A stretch of 64,000 nucleotides of DNA from Conchocele bisecta (Eukaryota > Mollusca > Bivalvia > Lucinida > Thyasiridae): NCBI GenBank assembly GCA_029237695.1, contig CM055280.1, forward strand, positions 36,602,508-36,666,507, given 5' to 3'. The position numbers and the translations under genes were made by a program. Below the pieces are notes generated by a model. It made no database searches. It was given only the letters and a program-made list of their open reading frames with translations, and had not been told where the DNA came from. Of the stretch, positions 11,501 through 26,500 are shown one piece after another. Position 1 is the stretch's first letter. The number at the start of each line of letters is the position of its first letter.

Positions 11501-14500
11501 CATGTTTGGAAACCGTGCGTGAAGACAGTACTACCGTACCAGCTACAGCTGTACTTATTACGGTGCATGATTGTACTAAGTCTTATATTCTCAATATCTC
11601 AAACATATTAGTATGCTTATATAATTGTAGTGTTCGTGTCTTCTTAGATGTTTGCTATAAATAGAGAACTATTATCAAAATCATGTACTACATGTATATG
11701 AATTTATTGCATGCATGTTAATCAGTGTACATACATATACTGTTTATAATCAATACATTGCTTGTTCAACACATTCCTTTAAGTATGACTTATATCAACA
11801 ATCAATTGCATTGTATGACTGCAAAGCCAAAAATAAATAATTTTACAAATTCGTAGACATTACAGCCACTATAATCTGAGTCATTATCCTCCAGTAGCAA
11901 ATCTTGGTATTTTACAGTTTTGCTGGTACTTGTTGACATCGTCTCTATAAATGAGTAATAAATTGTTTCGTCTCGTGCAGAATCAGAGTACAGCACATGT
12001 TTGATGGCTGATGGCAATGTGCAATCATACAAGATCCATCTTCTGATGAATCTATGGCTCCTTGGGCTTTATCCCAAATGTAACATGTGCTATCATTTCT
12101 TGCTAAATTATATACTGATAAAAACATGAACATAACATTTTTCTTGTATAACCTATCTGAATAACATTTGAACAAGGTGTATATTGAACAGCCTCAACTT
12201 GTCAGTTCTGGTCAGTTCTGCTTACGAGTATCATTTTGCAATTTTCTTTTGTTCGCGAGTCCTTTCATCTGATTGTAAATGACTTTGATATATTTCTGTA
12301 TAAGCAGGTGTTAGCATATTTGCCTTTTACTTTTCACACACTTCAATATCTACAAGTCATATATTTTAGCAATTGATATGTCTTTCCTCAATAATGCTCT
12401 CTTGAGGAATCATTAATTATGTAATGACTTTCTATAACAGGGAATGAGTCCATGTGTGCTTTTATGTGAGTGAATATACCATCAGCAGTATTATTACCTT
12501 GACCGTGCCTTCCCCTCATATATATTAATGCTAATTAGCTACATGCTTCTACAAACATGTGTAGAGACGAACATATACATTTTCCAAATAAACATGAGTG
12601 TGTTATTTGCAGATTACACTAGCATTTGTAATTTTATTGACGGTGGTATCTGCATACATACTTATGTACTGCATATAAATGGCTTAGTAATTGAATTAAC
12701 TTTACACGCGCTCACTGGAATTGACACCTACCCGAATACATACATTTCATTGGCAAATTTGGACAATATGACGTGTAATGTACGTGCTAAATCGAACTGG
12801 AAATTTCAAAATAATAACGATTGTGTATCATATCTAGCATTGGCTGCAGTATGCTACCGTCGCATTGAATATAAGTGTAAATTGTTCGCACATTATAATC
12901 TACAACACCAGATCCGCTAACTTTGGCTATTGTACATTAATATAGAACGTTCTGGGCATGTATATACTAAATGTTATTTCGCCAAAATACAGTGTAATTG
13001 TTCTAGACTGGGTCTCAGCAAATACAGCTACTTGATGCTGAGCATTAGAATTGAGTAAATATTTCTAATGTGTTATACTCAAGTATCATTGGCAAAAATA
13101 ATTTTTTTTGTAATATGCACACTTACATGTATACATGTGCTTTCAAACCTGATAGATCTGAATACACACGGGCTGTAAAATTTCTGTAGAGACGTATAAA
13201 CTTTAGAATGTATATTATTTTATTATTATCAATTGGTGTATTGTGTATTATGTCTGTTTGTATTTGCTACACAAATGAATATGGCTATAAACTAATCAAT
13301 ACAATAATATGCGTCTTCATACTCCGAAACTGTCAAAGCTATCTACAATGAATCACCTGACGAATGTGCACCCTGTTAGTACCAGCTGACTACTGAACAT
13401 GCTTAAGTAGGATATACATGCCTTTCTATTGTACTCATATACATATTGGCACAGTAATATTTACTAGATATGCGTCATCAGAATAGCAACCTTTTTTCAA
13501 ATGTGGGAAATATAATACAAAAATGATGTAGAAAGTTATCCAACACTATAATACAATTGTGGCAATTATCACATTTGCTTAGTTAAACAAATCATCTGCC
13601 AATGGATTTCCAGCTTTTTGCATCACATACGTATATGTCCATACCATTATGTATAAAATAAATAAATTATTGTCTGATGGATAATACAATATCCTATTAA
13701 AATAGCACTAACGATGCATATATTATGGGACAGATGCCATGGGATGTCGATATTTCATATATTTCAGCGCATTTTGTATGAACAAGATGATACTGTTCGT
13801 TTCAAAGTGGACGTTTTGAAATATTTTCTGATGGATCATCAAATATGCTATTTATAGAGCAATAACGATGCTTATATTATGGAACAGATACAATGGGATG
13901 TCGATAGTTTATATATTTCAGCGTATTTTGAATTAACACGATGATATTGTTTGTTTCCAAGCTGCCATTTTGAAATTTATATTGGCCAAATTATTTGATA
14001 TGATAGATATTATATTGCCGTGCCAATGATATCTCATTATACATAGTAACTGTGTGAAATATATCACTTTAGAAGTCAATGTACAGCATCTACGAGTTTT
14101 TAAGTGTTGATATACAGTGCTGTCGGCAATCTTGGTTTGGCGGCCATATTGGATTTGGAAAAAAATCCATCCTGTTTAATTTTAAACTTCTTTAACATAC
14201 ATGAAAACATGACAAAACAAGTGAAAGTTTGCTTTTAAAAAACATTTGAAACGAGAATTACATTCTGGTATACATTATCCTGGAAAGACATATAATGGCC
14301 GTTTGTTATCAGCCTGTGTGTATTCGACAGATACAAAGTTAATTAAGGAATAAAACCATGTTACAAACATTGCAAAGTAAGCATGCAGATAAGAAGATTA
14401 GAAAACATATGTGCAAACTGATATGTGGCTGTGACTGGATAAATTGGGCTTATGGGGTTTGTGCCCAGTGCAGCTCCTGATCAAATAGACGCTCTCGTAG

Positions 14501-17500
14501 CTTGACAACCATCTACTTGTATATTGCTTGTTCGAAGCATACCGGCTGTTTTACTGATTGAACGGCGAATAGTGCAGATGCACAACTGATCCAGATATAC
14601 ACTGGTCATAATACCCATAAAACCCATTTCTCCAGTCACAGCCACATATGAATTTGTTCCCCAAAATGGTGTTGAAATACGTGTTGCGAACTAATAGATA
14701 CTATTGGTGAGAATTTGACATGTGTATAAACAGCATCACGAAAAACGAGCGAAAACGTTTTATAACAAGATATTTCGAACGGCTAGTCACGACGAGCATC
14801 TACCCAAATTTAAAACTGTTGATATTGATAATATTTATCTGTAGATGTGCTATTTTATAGTTAGTGCTTTCTAACCACTTACCATCGATAGCATACGAAA
14901 CGGTGTTATAGTCAGCGCCATCACCATCACTTCCCGTCACAGTTGTTATTGTTGTTCCTGTAAATAAATAAGATGACAATATGTACAGCCCAATAACGGG
15001 AGAATTAAGGAACAGTGCAGATGCCAAATGGCGATTTGAGCTTTAACCTAAAATTACCGTCCACACGAAATGTTTTGATGGTTTTGAAAACTTTAGTGCC
15101 CACTAATCATGAAACAGCCAGTTGCCACCTTCGCACCCTTGAGGAAACTGATACATCCAAGATGGCCGCCATAAATGTTTAACAAAAACACATTTATTGC
15201 CGCAACCTCATTTATTTGTCTAATAACTCAATGAGTTCGTGTTCAGTTATCGTAATTGTAACGCGATATACTAAATTGTTACTTGTATTTATATATCAGA
15301 TGTAATAACAAGCATAACATCCAAAATGGCTGCCATATATGTTCAAAATGTACATTTTTAGCCATACCATATATGTGTGTCTATACATATTATGGCAATT
15401 TTTTAAAGTCTTTATTACGATTATTGGTGATTATGAAATCATCCATGCCACATTTTGTTAAATTGAACCGTAAACTAATGGACAATTAACATTGGCCGAC
15501 ATATAGTTGGCAAGAATTACGACAATTAGCATGTGGTAGTATTACATTAACACAAAACCAGAGAAAGTATATAAAGCGACATCACAATACACCATGTTTG
15601 CATTAGCTATTAACAGTGCATTATAAGTGCAAGTTACTTGCGCATCATCAAATAATAAGATAACCACACAATAAGTAACACGTTTCTACGCATACCTATT
15701 AGAATTTTAACGTATTATGATTTACGAGACATAATTGCAGAGCACTAATTCGCACAGGGTAAGATAATCCATAAGCTGAAATTCATTTTGCGCATACAAA
15801 CAACATACCAATATTCAAGTTCATAAATGTTACGATTTAAACGTTTTACTTCTTACAACGAAAGAATTGCGAGTTCTAAGTCAAAACAGGAATATAGATT
15901 ACTTTGTAAAGGGCAAAGGCGTTGAATTCTAGATTCTAATTTAAAAAGGTGTATAAAGTGTAGTGATCACAATTTTACAGTGACAGAGAAGCGGATACCC
16001 GTGTCGCAATATATCGATTTAACAAAAAGAAGAGTATACTGACGAATATATCCACTATCCGACATATGCATGCTCCACAACTGTAACATACAATTCGACA
16101 AACTGAATATAATATACCATGTTATTTACATAAGGTCAATGCGGTCAAGAGTAATCATTATTTTTCACCGTAATTGCAAAACTATTGCCCAAACTTTAAA
16201 AAGAGTATATATGTATCATGGACGAAAATATTGTAGATGCATTTATTACAATTGGACACTTGAACTAAATTGATATATTGTATTAACATTGTCTCCCATC
16301 TACACTCCACACACATTTAATATAGCAACCAAGGCCGTATAAGCATTTTTATCCAGATTTTCTTTTAATTGTAAGATTTCCAAAAAGAGTTCCTACAGTA
16401 GCCAAAGTCTTCGCTGGTGTCACGAAAAATATGAGACAATTATGATATTCGTCTATCATATCTACCAAGAGCAGTTTTCATTTATATAGTTTAATTCTTT
16501 AGTTTAGTTTTATATATATATCTACATTGCATTCATACAAGCAAATATTACACGTAGAGTTTGTCCATCTACATCACATACATCATAGACAAATGTCACA
16601 TTTCATGCATTTAATGAATAAATGCTATACCATATATTCATATACCTGTATCATATTCATATAAGGTAGAGCAATAGTTAAATCAGTAGTGTCTATTAAA
16701 TAAACACTCTTCAAAACTGTCGTATTGCTTTTAAAATGTACGCTGACGGACACGGTGCTACCTGCTATGCTTGCACTTTAAATGGTATGTAAAGGTATTA
16801 TTGAAGATACGTGACATGATAAAGTATCGTTATTTCATGTGTACATCGACATCAGAATTCGTGTCACACATGTTATTACGTTGCGCATGTATACATGATT
16901 GTATTGAGAAACAGTTTCATTTCTATGATAGTAAGTTTTATTAAAGATATCAATACGCCATTCGGTACGCACACGGTAACTACAAGACTAACGAATAAGT
17001 TAAGTATGTATTTATTTCAGATGGCATATATCTCCCTATTTTGCCAGACACGTCTATTTTATTGGTAGTGATGTTCGTCGATTATCATGTATTATCACGG
17101 ATTCGTCGACTTTGTCTTATATTATATTTAAACTCACATTGGTGTTCAGTGCAGTGTAGTGTCTGCAGACGATAGTTCGTGACTTTTGTGAGTGATGTTA
17201 TTATTTACGCAACCATTAGTGTTGTTTTGACAGTTGTTCTGAACACATTTCCGCGTATGGTATTGTCTGTTTTTTACATCTGGTCCCGCTTCAGCTGGTG
17301 ATAGGAAGCATTTGTGGCATGAGCTGTGGAAATATTGGCGCAGAGCTTGACATAAATATACAGGTGAAATACAACTTTGAATTCACACAGTATGTATATG
17401 TTGTGTCATAAGCCAACTTAAATACGTTTCACACTATATGTGCTGTTATTTAATAACAAACTTATTATTCAATATATTATTAATATGATAACACAATATT

Positions 17501-20500
17501 TTATCTACCTTAAATATGGATATCGGCTACATCATATCTTAAAAGGCTTAGACAGGCATTCACAATGATCAAGGCCATGCCATTAGTTCCATCAAATACA
17601 TGAATATACAAACTATATTCGTACAATATGCATTGCAAGTACGATATTATTACAATGTGTCAAGAAGTGTACTTATGTACTTGCAGTTTGACAATTATAT
17701 CGTTTAGCTCGAGCATCTCTCAGCAAACGAAAATCGAATGAATATCATGCTATACCATCGATAACTTACTTGTTATGTGCTATGCTACGTAATCTAAAAT
17801 ATTAAAGTCCCAATACGGCTCAAGTTGCCGAATTTGGCCTCCTATTGGGTTTTCCCACACACAAATCCAACAGGTTTCTATTTACACACACTTTGAAACT
17901 GTTTGCATTCATTTTGGTACAAAAATGAGTTTGTAGTCGATAAAAGTATCAATATTTGTTGATAAACAAACAGCAGGTGCGTGTTCAAAGTCCGATCGAT
18001 TTTCCGGGTCAACAGCTCAACTCCCTGATTCGCGGCCGATGAATTCCGATAGCCGGAGTTTATCGACTCGCTTCAGAGCCGAAGCCGTTGGGTTACGGAA
18101 GTTAATTTTGTCAATATTGACATTTTGCACTGAGTGGTACACAAAACAAGTTTGTGTTGTCTTCACATTGCGATTAAGATGTAAATCTCAAGACTTGAGA
18201 TGTATCTATTAGGCAGTATATGTTAGTTTTGTGTACTAAATCAGTTGCCAAACATGTTTTTTTGTGTTTGAAAAAATCGGAAAATTGTAATACTGAGCCG
18301 TTCAGGGCCTTACTCAGTAAGCACAAAATGTTCTTTATGTGAATTATAAAAGTGTACAATTGTGTCATTATTCCACCAGTTCTAAAAATTACAACTGCCC
18401 GCTATACAGATATATTCATTTAGTAATATTTATTTTACTGATAGTGACTCGTGGTGGTATCATGCTATTAACATATGCATATGAGGCATGGTATGTTTTG
18501 ATTATGTATACTAATTAAACGCGTTACCTGAACAAGTAATATTGTCGACAGTTTATAAAGTATAATCATTGCACATCAAAAAATAAATAAAGAGAATAAA
18601 TAGTAATGTCCGCTAACATTTTGAGAAAACACAGTTATCGCCCCAGATATCAGTGTGGAAATTTACGTCTGATATAAAATGTATAATAATGCATGGGGTA
18701 ATGGTGCATAGCAGGCACTCGTAATTTTTAGTACTGGTGAAATAGTGACACAAGTATACACTTATGTAATTCCTATACAGAACACAGTTCGCTTACTGAG
18801 TGGGTATGTAACTTTAAAAAGGACTAAGACAAGTACTATGATTGCTTTAACATCTTATTTGAAGAGATGAATGTTGCGATTGGCAATATTTTCAGAGAGA
18901 TACATACATAAACATACATTACACCTCTATAATACTATATGTGTGCTTGTCCCACTATACTATTAAATAATAAAAATGAATATCACTAGTATGGAACACA
19001 TGGCATAAGTGAATTGACGTTTATGGTGGTTATAATATAATTGATCACATACATGCAACATCCATTTTGTACCGTATTTTGCAACACATCAATAGTATAT
19101 GTATTATAAATTATAGCCACAGTGTCAGCGATTTGAAACTTTCGTGACCATCTTTAATATATGTATACATTGATTCGCTTAATATGCAAGAGTGTGCAAT
19201 ATAATGTTATTAAAATAGATTTATGCGGATTCGCGCTCCATTATGTTGTTCATATATTTAAAAGATTGCTATGCGGTAATAATGTAAGTATTAGGCGATC
19301 ATTTTGATTTGATTTACTATTATAAATAATAAGTATTTGCATCCGAACTGTTATTCAAATGTTGTAATATGTCAACACAAGCTATTCAGTCGTCTGTTTT
19401 AACATCCAAATTTAATTGAACGTCGCATTGAAGTAGAAAATCAGGGAAAAATATTTGTAATTGGAGGCCAATTTGAATTTATCATTTTCCTCAAACGTGC
19501 CAATGTGGTACCCTTCGGATTCTCAATAAGTATGCAGGCGATAATGTATGCTGTTTGATCAGAGACATACGTACCGGCGGATGATCCGTCTGTCACCGTT
19601 TCTGCATACGATGCTGGACTGAAGACTGGCATGATATCGTTGATGTCAGTCACAGTTATCGTCAACTCAAGAGTCGCTGAGTTAGTTTCCGCTGAGCTGT
19701 ACAATGAACAAAACACAGTTTGTGAATGAAACTAACTTTTATAGCGACATACAATTGCGAGATTGACAAAGTGGCCGGATTAGTTCAGTAGGTAGAGCGT
19801 CGGATTGCGGACCAGGAGACCCCGGGTTCGATTCCCACCTCGACCCATTGCGATTTGCCTATTCGGCGTTTCCTTCAGCAAGACAACTTCGTGCTCGGAG
19901 AAACCTCGACCCATTCCGTAAAATCGAGAATAGAGACTCGGATACCACTGGCAGGCCACCATTTTCAGATAGGGTAACCTATGTATTGGAATCGCCTCGG
20001 ACAGTTAGCCACGCCCCAGACCCCCCTCGATGGGATAGTCCGTAGTGATATCTTGGAGTAACCATAACAACAAAATGCATTGTGTTACTCAACGTTTAAC
20101 TGTCATACGCAACCGCTTATTGAAAATATTATCATGAAAAACTACTTGCACTGAACAATTTCAACAACGGATGTTCTACGTAAAAAAATACATCGGATTA
20201 TTTTGTTACACCTTTAAGTTATTTGCCCCCATTTGCGTCACAAATCGTGCGGTCATCGATAAATTTAGTAACAGGCTATAGTTTTCGGCAGAGTTAACTC
20301 CCCTCCGAATACTCTCCACTATCCATGTGTAAACACGCGACGCGTTCAACACACAAACGATATCAAGGGGTTTCTGTTGACTCAGATTTTTTTAATGATC
20401 GCGATTGTGTCGCAACAAACTCGCACGTGTGGGTCTAACTGATGTTAATCCTCATTCTATCGATGGATTTACAGCGGATTTTAGTGACATTCCCGAATTC

Positions 20501-23500
20501 TGCTTGATTGACATTTGTCTATGGTGGCCAATACACGCCAACATGAGTGTCAATTCTACGTTCATGAAAGGGGGTCAATAAGTCAGTAAGTGATAAATTA
20601 CAGACAGGGAACAAATTAATGACAGTATAACACATCCAGCGTAGATTAATACCCATATTAATGCAAGTACTGAAAATACGACGACAAAAAAATTCTAACA
20701 AGTTTGGGCTTCCATACATTGAAAATTTTGTCAGCGGTTTCCCCAATGACGTCATTTGTATGTTTTAATATATTCGATCCGGGGCCAACTATTTCATTCA
20801 CAAAACAGATGTAAACATGGCTATGTCAAAGTAATGCAGAAACTTTAACAAAAATCCTGCTAAAACATTGTTTTGTACCGACATGTCATTTTCAGACACG
20901 ACACCGCTTCCGTGGCGGAATTCTTGTAGTACCCTATGTTCAGTACTTTCAGTAATTTTATTATTTTCCTCATTGCGTCTATCGTAATTCTAGACGGCCT
21001 ACGCCAGAACAGACCATCCGATCCAAGCAAGCAGGTTCCCAGCCATAGCAACTGCGAAGCAGTAAGCCGGGAACCAATTACTCTGGTCCCGCTCCAATCA
21101 AGATAAATAAAGGAAACGAAGTAAATAGTGAACCAACTTGTTTATACATTTCTGGAGAAGATCGTAAACAAATAATTTTACCCGACTCATTCCAGTAGAT
21201 CTTTTATCTTGGATAGACTAACAATACGAATTGTCATTAGTTAGGAATAAATGAAAGTTTGTGGATTTTAAAAGTTTAATCGGGATCATGGCAACTCGTC
21301 CAATGTAATCGATATAATAATGTATTTAGTCAACTCGTCCACGAATATATTCTTCCCCATTTGGTCAACGTTGACACGACGTTGTTGGTCGCACGTTGCT
21401 GTACCAGTCAATGTGGCACCTCAGCTAGGGCACACTGCCATTAATGATTTAAAGCCAATCCGTCTCATATATATCATTTTATACACTGCAAATGACCTAT
21501 GACCTACATCAATTATTATGGAAGTCGCACTTCGTCCATTTCGCCCACCTGCAGGTTAGAATTACCCCCAGGAAGAGCACAGAGCCGTGTGGAAATGTTT
21601 GAAGACATAGCTTATATTTATCTAAAGTTTGTACGGTACTTGATATAATTAGATGCCCATCTAATGTTTAAATCATTCTGTTTTATATATTTTTTTAATG
21701 AAATCAATTTTGAAATGGCGGATATTGCTTGTGACGTCACGCCGACCTTCCGAATAATTATGCTACTGTATTAGGAGGCACATAACAGATAATGCTTTTA
21801 GTTGTGCAATGAAAATTGTTTAATAAATTTAATGAAATAAAATCAAATAGCAACAATTGATTCGACGCAAGCTACAGCTAGTGTTCATAACGCTGACGGC
21901 AAATGAGGCATGGTATTTATTTTATTAGTTATACTAATCAAACGCGTTACCTGAAAAAATAATATGTCTGACATATTATTAAGTATGATCATTGCACATC
22001 AAAAAATAAATACAGATAATAAATAGTAATGTCCGTTAACATTTTAGGGAAGCACGGTTATAGCCCCTGATATCTGTGCGAAAATTTACGTCGGATATAA
22101 AATGTATAATAATGCCAATCAATACGTAGGGTAATGGTGAATGAATGTTTATTTTGCCAGAAAATGTCTCAGAAGATGTCTCTGGCATAAATAATATATT
22201 GTGCTTACTGAGTGGGCATGTACCTTTAAAGTTACCGCGACAAGAGTAAGCGAGCAAACTCCGCGATGCAACAAATTTAGTTTGTTTAGTCTCGCAGACC
22301 GGCAATGACCGGTTTCAAAAGTTTGTAAAATCTTGTAAAATTTCCCAGGTTTATTTGTCGAATATTATCGTACCGTGTCTGTAAATGTCATGTAACCGTA
22401 TGTGATTGATTGGGTTTGAAATTTGCCAGTCATATAGTCCAAAACCGTCACTATAATGTGTCTTACAGCTCTTTTTTCGATATTGGCTTCTTTTTGGATA
22501 ATTAAGAAGTTCAGGAAAGCGGCGAGACATCGCGACACTGTTCCATCATTTGCCAAAATTAGGTGCAAGTGTATTGTTTTCACGCATCTGCATATTACCA
22601 ATTACTAGCACTCAGAAAACAAGTATTTTTCTTTCCTCCTGTGTCATACAGAACATTTCATGACTGACCGATCCAAGGCAGTACCCGTTTGTCTGCTGAC
22701 CATTCCAGAGTGGCAGACATGTACATGTTGGTAGAGTTTGATTGTTTTGTCTGCATATGTAGAATGGTTTACTATAACAATATTCAGAGAAATGTATTAT
22801 GATTTTATGGACCTTTGTGCTTTTATTCCAGTATATATTAACAGAATCCATAGTACTGTAGTGGATCAATTTAAGGCAGAATGTGGACAGTGACATGGTG
22901 GACTTACCCAGCTGCTGCGTGACAACTATTTGAGATATTTTCTCCAAAGTTGTACTGTATCAGGAAATGAAACCTAGTTTTTAATACAGAACACCATGTA
23001 TAAAGATATGGACATTTAATCAGGTTTTAAATCAAGTATTACTGGACGCGTAATAATATTTTGACAAACACACATCAAAGTTGACCAGTTTAATCTGGTA
23101 ATTCTGATGCGATAACATTAAATTCCATGCATACAGTGTATAAGGTCATCCGTTTGGACTGTATAATCAGTGTACAAATTGCTCGCTTAGCGGCATACAC
23201 AAGTTGTGTTGGTTGTAAGGTTTGACCCACGCCGGGTCACCTTGGGGCGCCGTTTGATAGTCTGGGCACGGGTGCTAACCCGGGACTCTGAGATCTAGGT
23301 TAATTTCTAATAAATCCACAATACGATCGAGTGCGTGTTAAATACAAGTACGATTGCAGAACTACTCCGTTGTTCGTCTCAGAGAGGTTCCACACAGAAG
23401 ATGCAATTCAGATGGTGATCACATCGGACTCCACGCACTTTGAATAGACCAACTGTTTGTCGTACCACAGTAAACGCAACAGTCCATGACTTTATTCCTT

Positions 23501-26500
23501 AATTAAATGGACTTACGTGATTATGGCAACAATGCTGGGAGTAGTGTCGAAATCGAGGGCCGTCACAGTAACAACACCGTCGGTATTGCCAATGGTCACT
23601 GCGGCGTTATCGCTTACGTAGGTCACGGTTCCATCTGTATGTTAAAATACACGAACTAGTTTTACTACACCACGGCCTGCGCTAATCTTGCCAACATTTG
23701 AATGTATTTTTATTCTAAAATAACTGAATATTTTGCTTGAAATAAGGTACTTTGTTTGGCTGAGCCTGAGCTGTGCTATATGGACAGGCGGTAGAGTATA
23801 CAACTTAACCGAATCCTCCAAATATGGCCAGTCTCTCTTACCTTCATTATTAGTATATATGCTGTGTAACCTACTTTTACATGACCTGCAACCTGTCTGT
23901 ACTGGATCCGCATGAATAAAACAATATATCCACTTACTCATAAGAACGAAAATTCGTTATCTCCCTACCCCCGCACATTTATAAAAGTATTAACATGATA
24001 TTGTACATTATTTATCCATTGCAACAGTGTTTATATCACGTGACCAGTGTTGTCTTATGGTTGCTATACATATTCTTAATACGGGTATTAAAACACCCTA
24101 ACATGTTTGTCAAATGTAATTGGGCAGAAATGGATCAAGATTTGTGTCTGTGGCCTTAAAATATACGAACTATTTATTTCTACCGGACGACTTTTGCCCG
24201 CTTTGCGCATTTGCACTGTTTAGTGTTTTCTTGCCGTGGCCTGTGTAGATAATTCATTCTCGCCAACAGAGTTTTCACAATTTATTGTTTCGTACCTGTG
24301 CCACCAACTGCTGTGATTGTCGTAATAGTTCCTGTTCCAAAATTCTCGGCCAATGAAATGGTTGTCACAGCGGTAAGTCCAGCAGTTATCGCGGACGTTA
24401 TCGATACATCTGTTGCTTGCACCTGCGAGAATCCCGTTATATCCGCCGCATCTGATAACAGAAAAGTTTCAGAGAAAAATAAATATTCAGCCAAACTTAA
24501 TGCGAATCACTTAGGGGATAACCATGCTTTGTTTTTCGATTTGGAGCGGTATGTGGGAGGTTTTATGGTCTGTGAATCAGTTTTACGGCGATGCGTCAGC
24601 GGAGCCGTAAAACTGATTCACAGACCATAAAACCTCACACATACCGCTCCAAATCGAAAAACAAAGCATGGTTATCCCCATTCTAATGCACCTAGTGTGC
24701 TCCCCGCTTTCTATAAACGTCGTAGCATATCACGAACAGTGATCTTTTTCATTACGTCAGCAGGTTGTTGTCGTCATATCGATAACCGCCTCACACCAAA
24801 TGAATTTGAAGAAATGTAACTCCGCCGAAGAATATTCCCATTTCAAATAGAGATTAACGGGACTTTTTCTAAGACATTTATACATTTATTCAACTGTAAT
24901 GTTTATATTAACTATTGTATTGCTTTTGTATGTGTAGTTGCAACAGTAATTTGCTTTTATTCATTTAAAGAAATGCCAACAATTCTGCATTGGGTTCGTG
25001 TGATTTTACAAAGGAAATGTCAGCAACAACTTGTTGTGTCAACAGGCTTAGGATTTCCCTGGATTTACGCCTAATTCAGATGAATACCCATCTGCAATAC
25101 AGTTTATTATGTATAGTCATGTATGTGCACATTGGAATTCGTAAAGTTATAGGCTGGTACTGGCATATTGAGTTTGCATTTGAGCACTTTATTAAATTCT
25201 TCTGCATTTTGGGCGGGTGGGATAATATTTTTAGGAATTTGTTGAAGGGCCACCACACTGAAGCCACGTTTGTCAGCCGTTGGTAGATTCTCTTTTCCGC
25301 TTTGGGTTGTACATGTCAATATGGCCGAATGGATAACCGAAAATGTACCGAAATTAATTTGGAAATATTTGCATTCCCCGCCGCTGGCCATTGTTTACAA
25401 AAGCGCGTAGGGTTACATAAATATGTCAAGTTGTAAAACACAGGCTGGTAAAACGGAGATTTTATATGCTGTGATTTTTCATATTTTATAGGCTCTGATT
25501 TCAATTGACCAATCAGATGCGTGCTTTCTATTTTCGGTGCATTATAATTGTATTTAATAGTTATACATGTAGTTCACATATTGATTTTTTAAAGAAATTA
25601 GTTTATTAAACATGCAAAATGTACTTCATCGTTCACATATTGGATTTAAGGACTTAAATGAGAGTGACCGTTAGCGACTGCAGCATGATCCAATATGTGA
25701 ACAATGGATGGATCTTAAAGATCCAATATGTGAACAATAACATATTTATAATTAGCCAGGTTTATAATGCAGTTATCCCATCCGGGTATTGATTGTCCAT
25801 TTCCTGTTCTGTTGAACAGGTATATGTAGTCATTAAATATAATAATATGTAACTTCTTGGAGTTAAATCTTGTAATATGTGAAATAACTGGAGCGCGATA
25901 CTGGCCAGCAATTGTCTTACAAAGTAAGACGAATGTTACGTGCCCATCAAACTCTACCTGAAACTTTTACACGCCCATAAGGATATGTAGCAATACATTG
26001 GCTTGTAATTCACCATACCGTCGTGGCCAATCACTGGCCAGTATTGCGGCGCTCCACTTCTTCCACATATTCAGGGTGTGAGATCACGTGGATTTCGAAC
26101 CCGATTTTACCACGTGACGTAATCTGTGACGTCAGTTTTACAGTTATATTTTCTATAAAATCTTCCTAACAAACAGACGGATTGTGATGATATGTAGCGC
26201 ACCAAATACGATGGCATATGTGTTTTATGGGTGCTCTAAAGTAAACGTTATGTACAATGACTTCACAAAGAATCTAGTTCCATTTATTTCTTACATTCAC
26301 GTGGATGTGCTCTAGTTTTTATTTACTTTAAGGTAACCGATTCTTCGTCAAAACGACAGAATTATTAGATTAAAGCCGCCTATGCAATAAAGGACAACGT
26401 GTACCGCATTTGCTGTGGTATCTTTCATAAAAATATGCCATTCAATTAGAAAGATTTCTACTGTAAACACAATTAAAACACATGACACGTGGTCCCACAC

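Larger units (their letters stand above)
19697..23516. other. Intron 3
   Basis: The intron holds a SINE (19772-20078) and a truncated TTAA-type MITE (21902-22229). Between them (20090-21900) and after (22240-23500) I see no recognisable element. 23210-23290 is locally GC-rich (CCCACGCCGGGTCACC) without an identifiable function. Confidence 0.5.

Noticed and set aside
12528..12920. 130-codon plus-strand open frame inside intron 5
   Set aside because: Opposite strand to the host gene, random composition, no motif or flanking splice signals.
17040..17230. Possible duplicate of the promoter region at 44580-44830
   Set aside because: Only a few short words (GGTAGTGnTGTTCGnCGATTATCA) are shared; too little to claim a duplicated promoter.
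19772..19850. Functional tRNA gene
   Set aside because: A and B boxes are present, but the anticodon arm does not fold cleanly, and the sequence continues into a SINE body shared with the copy at 47100-47318.
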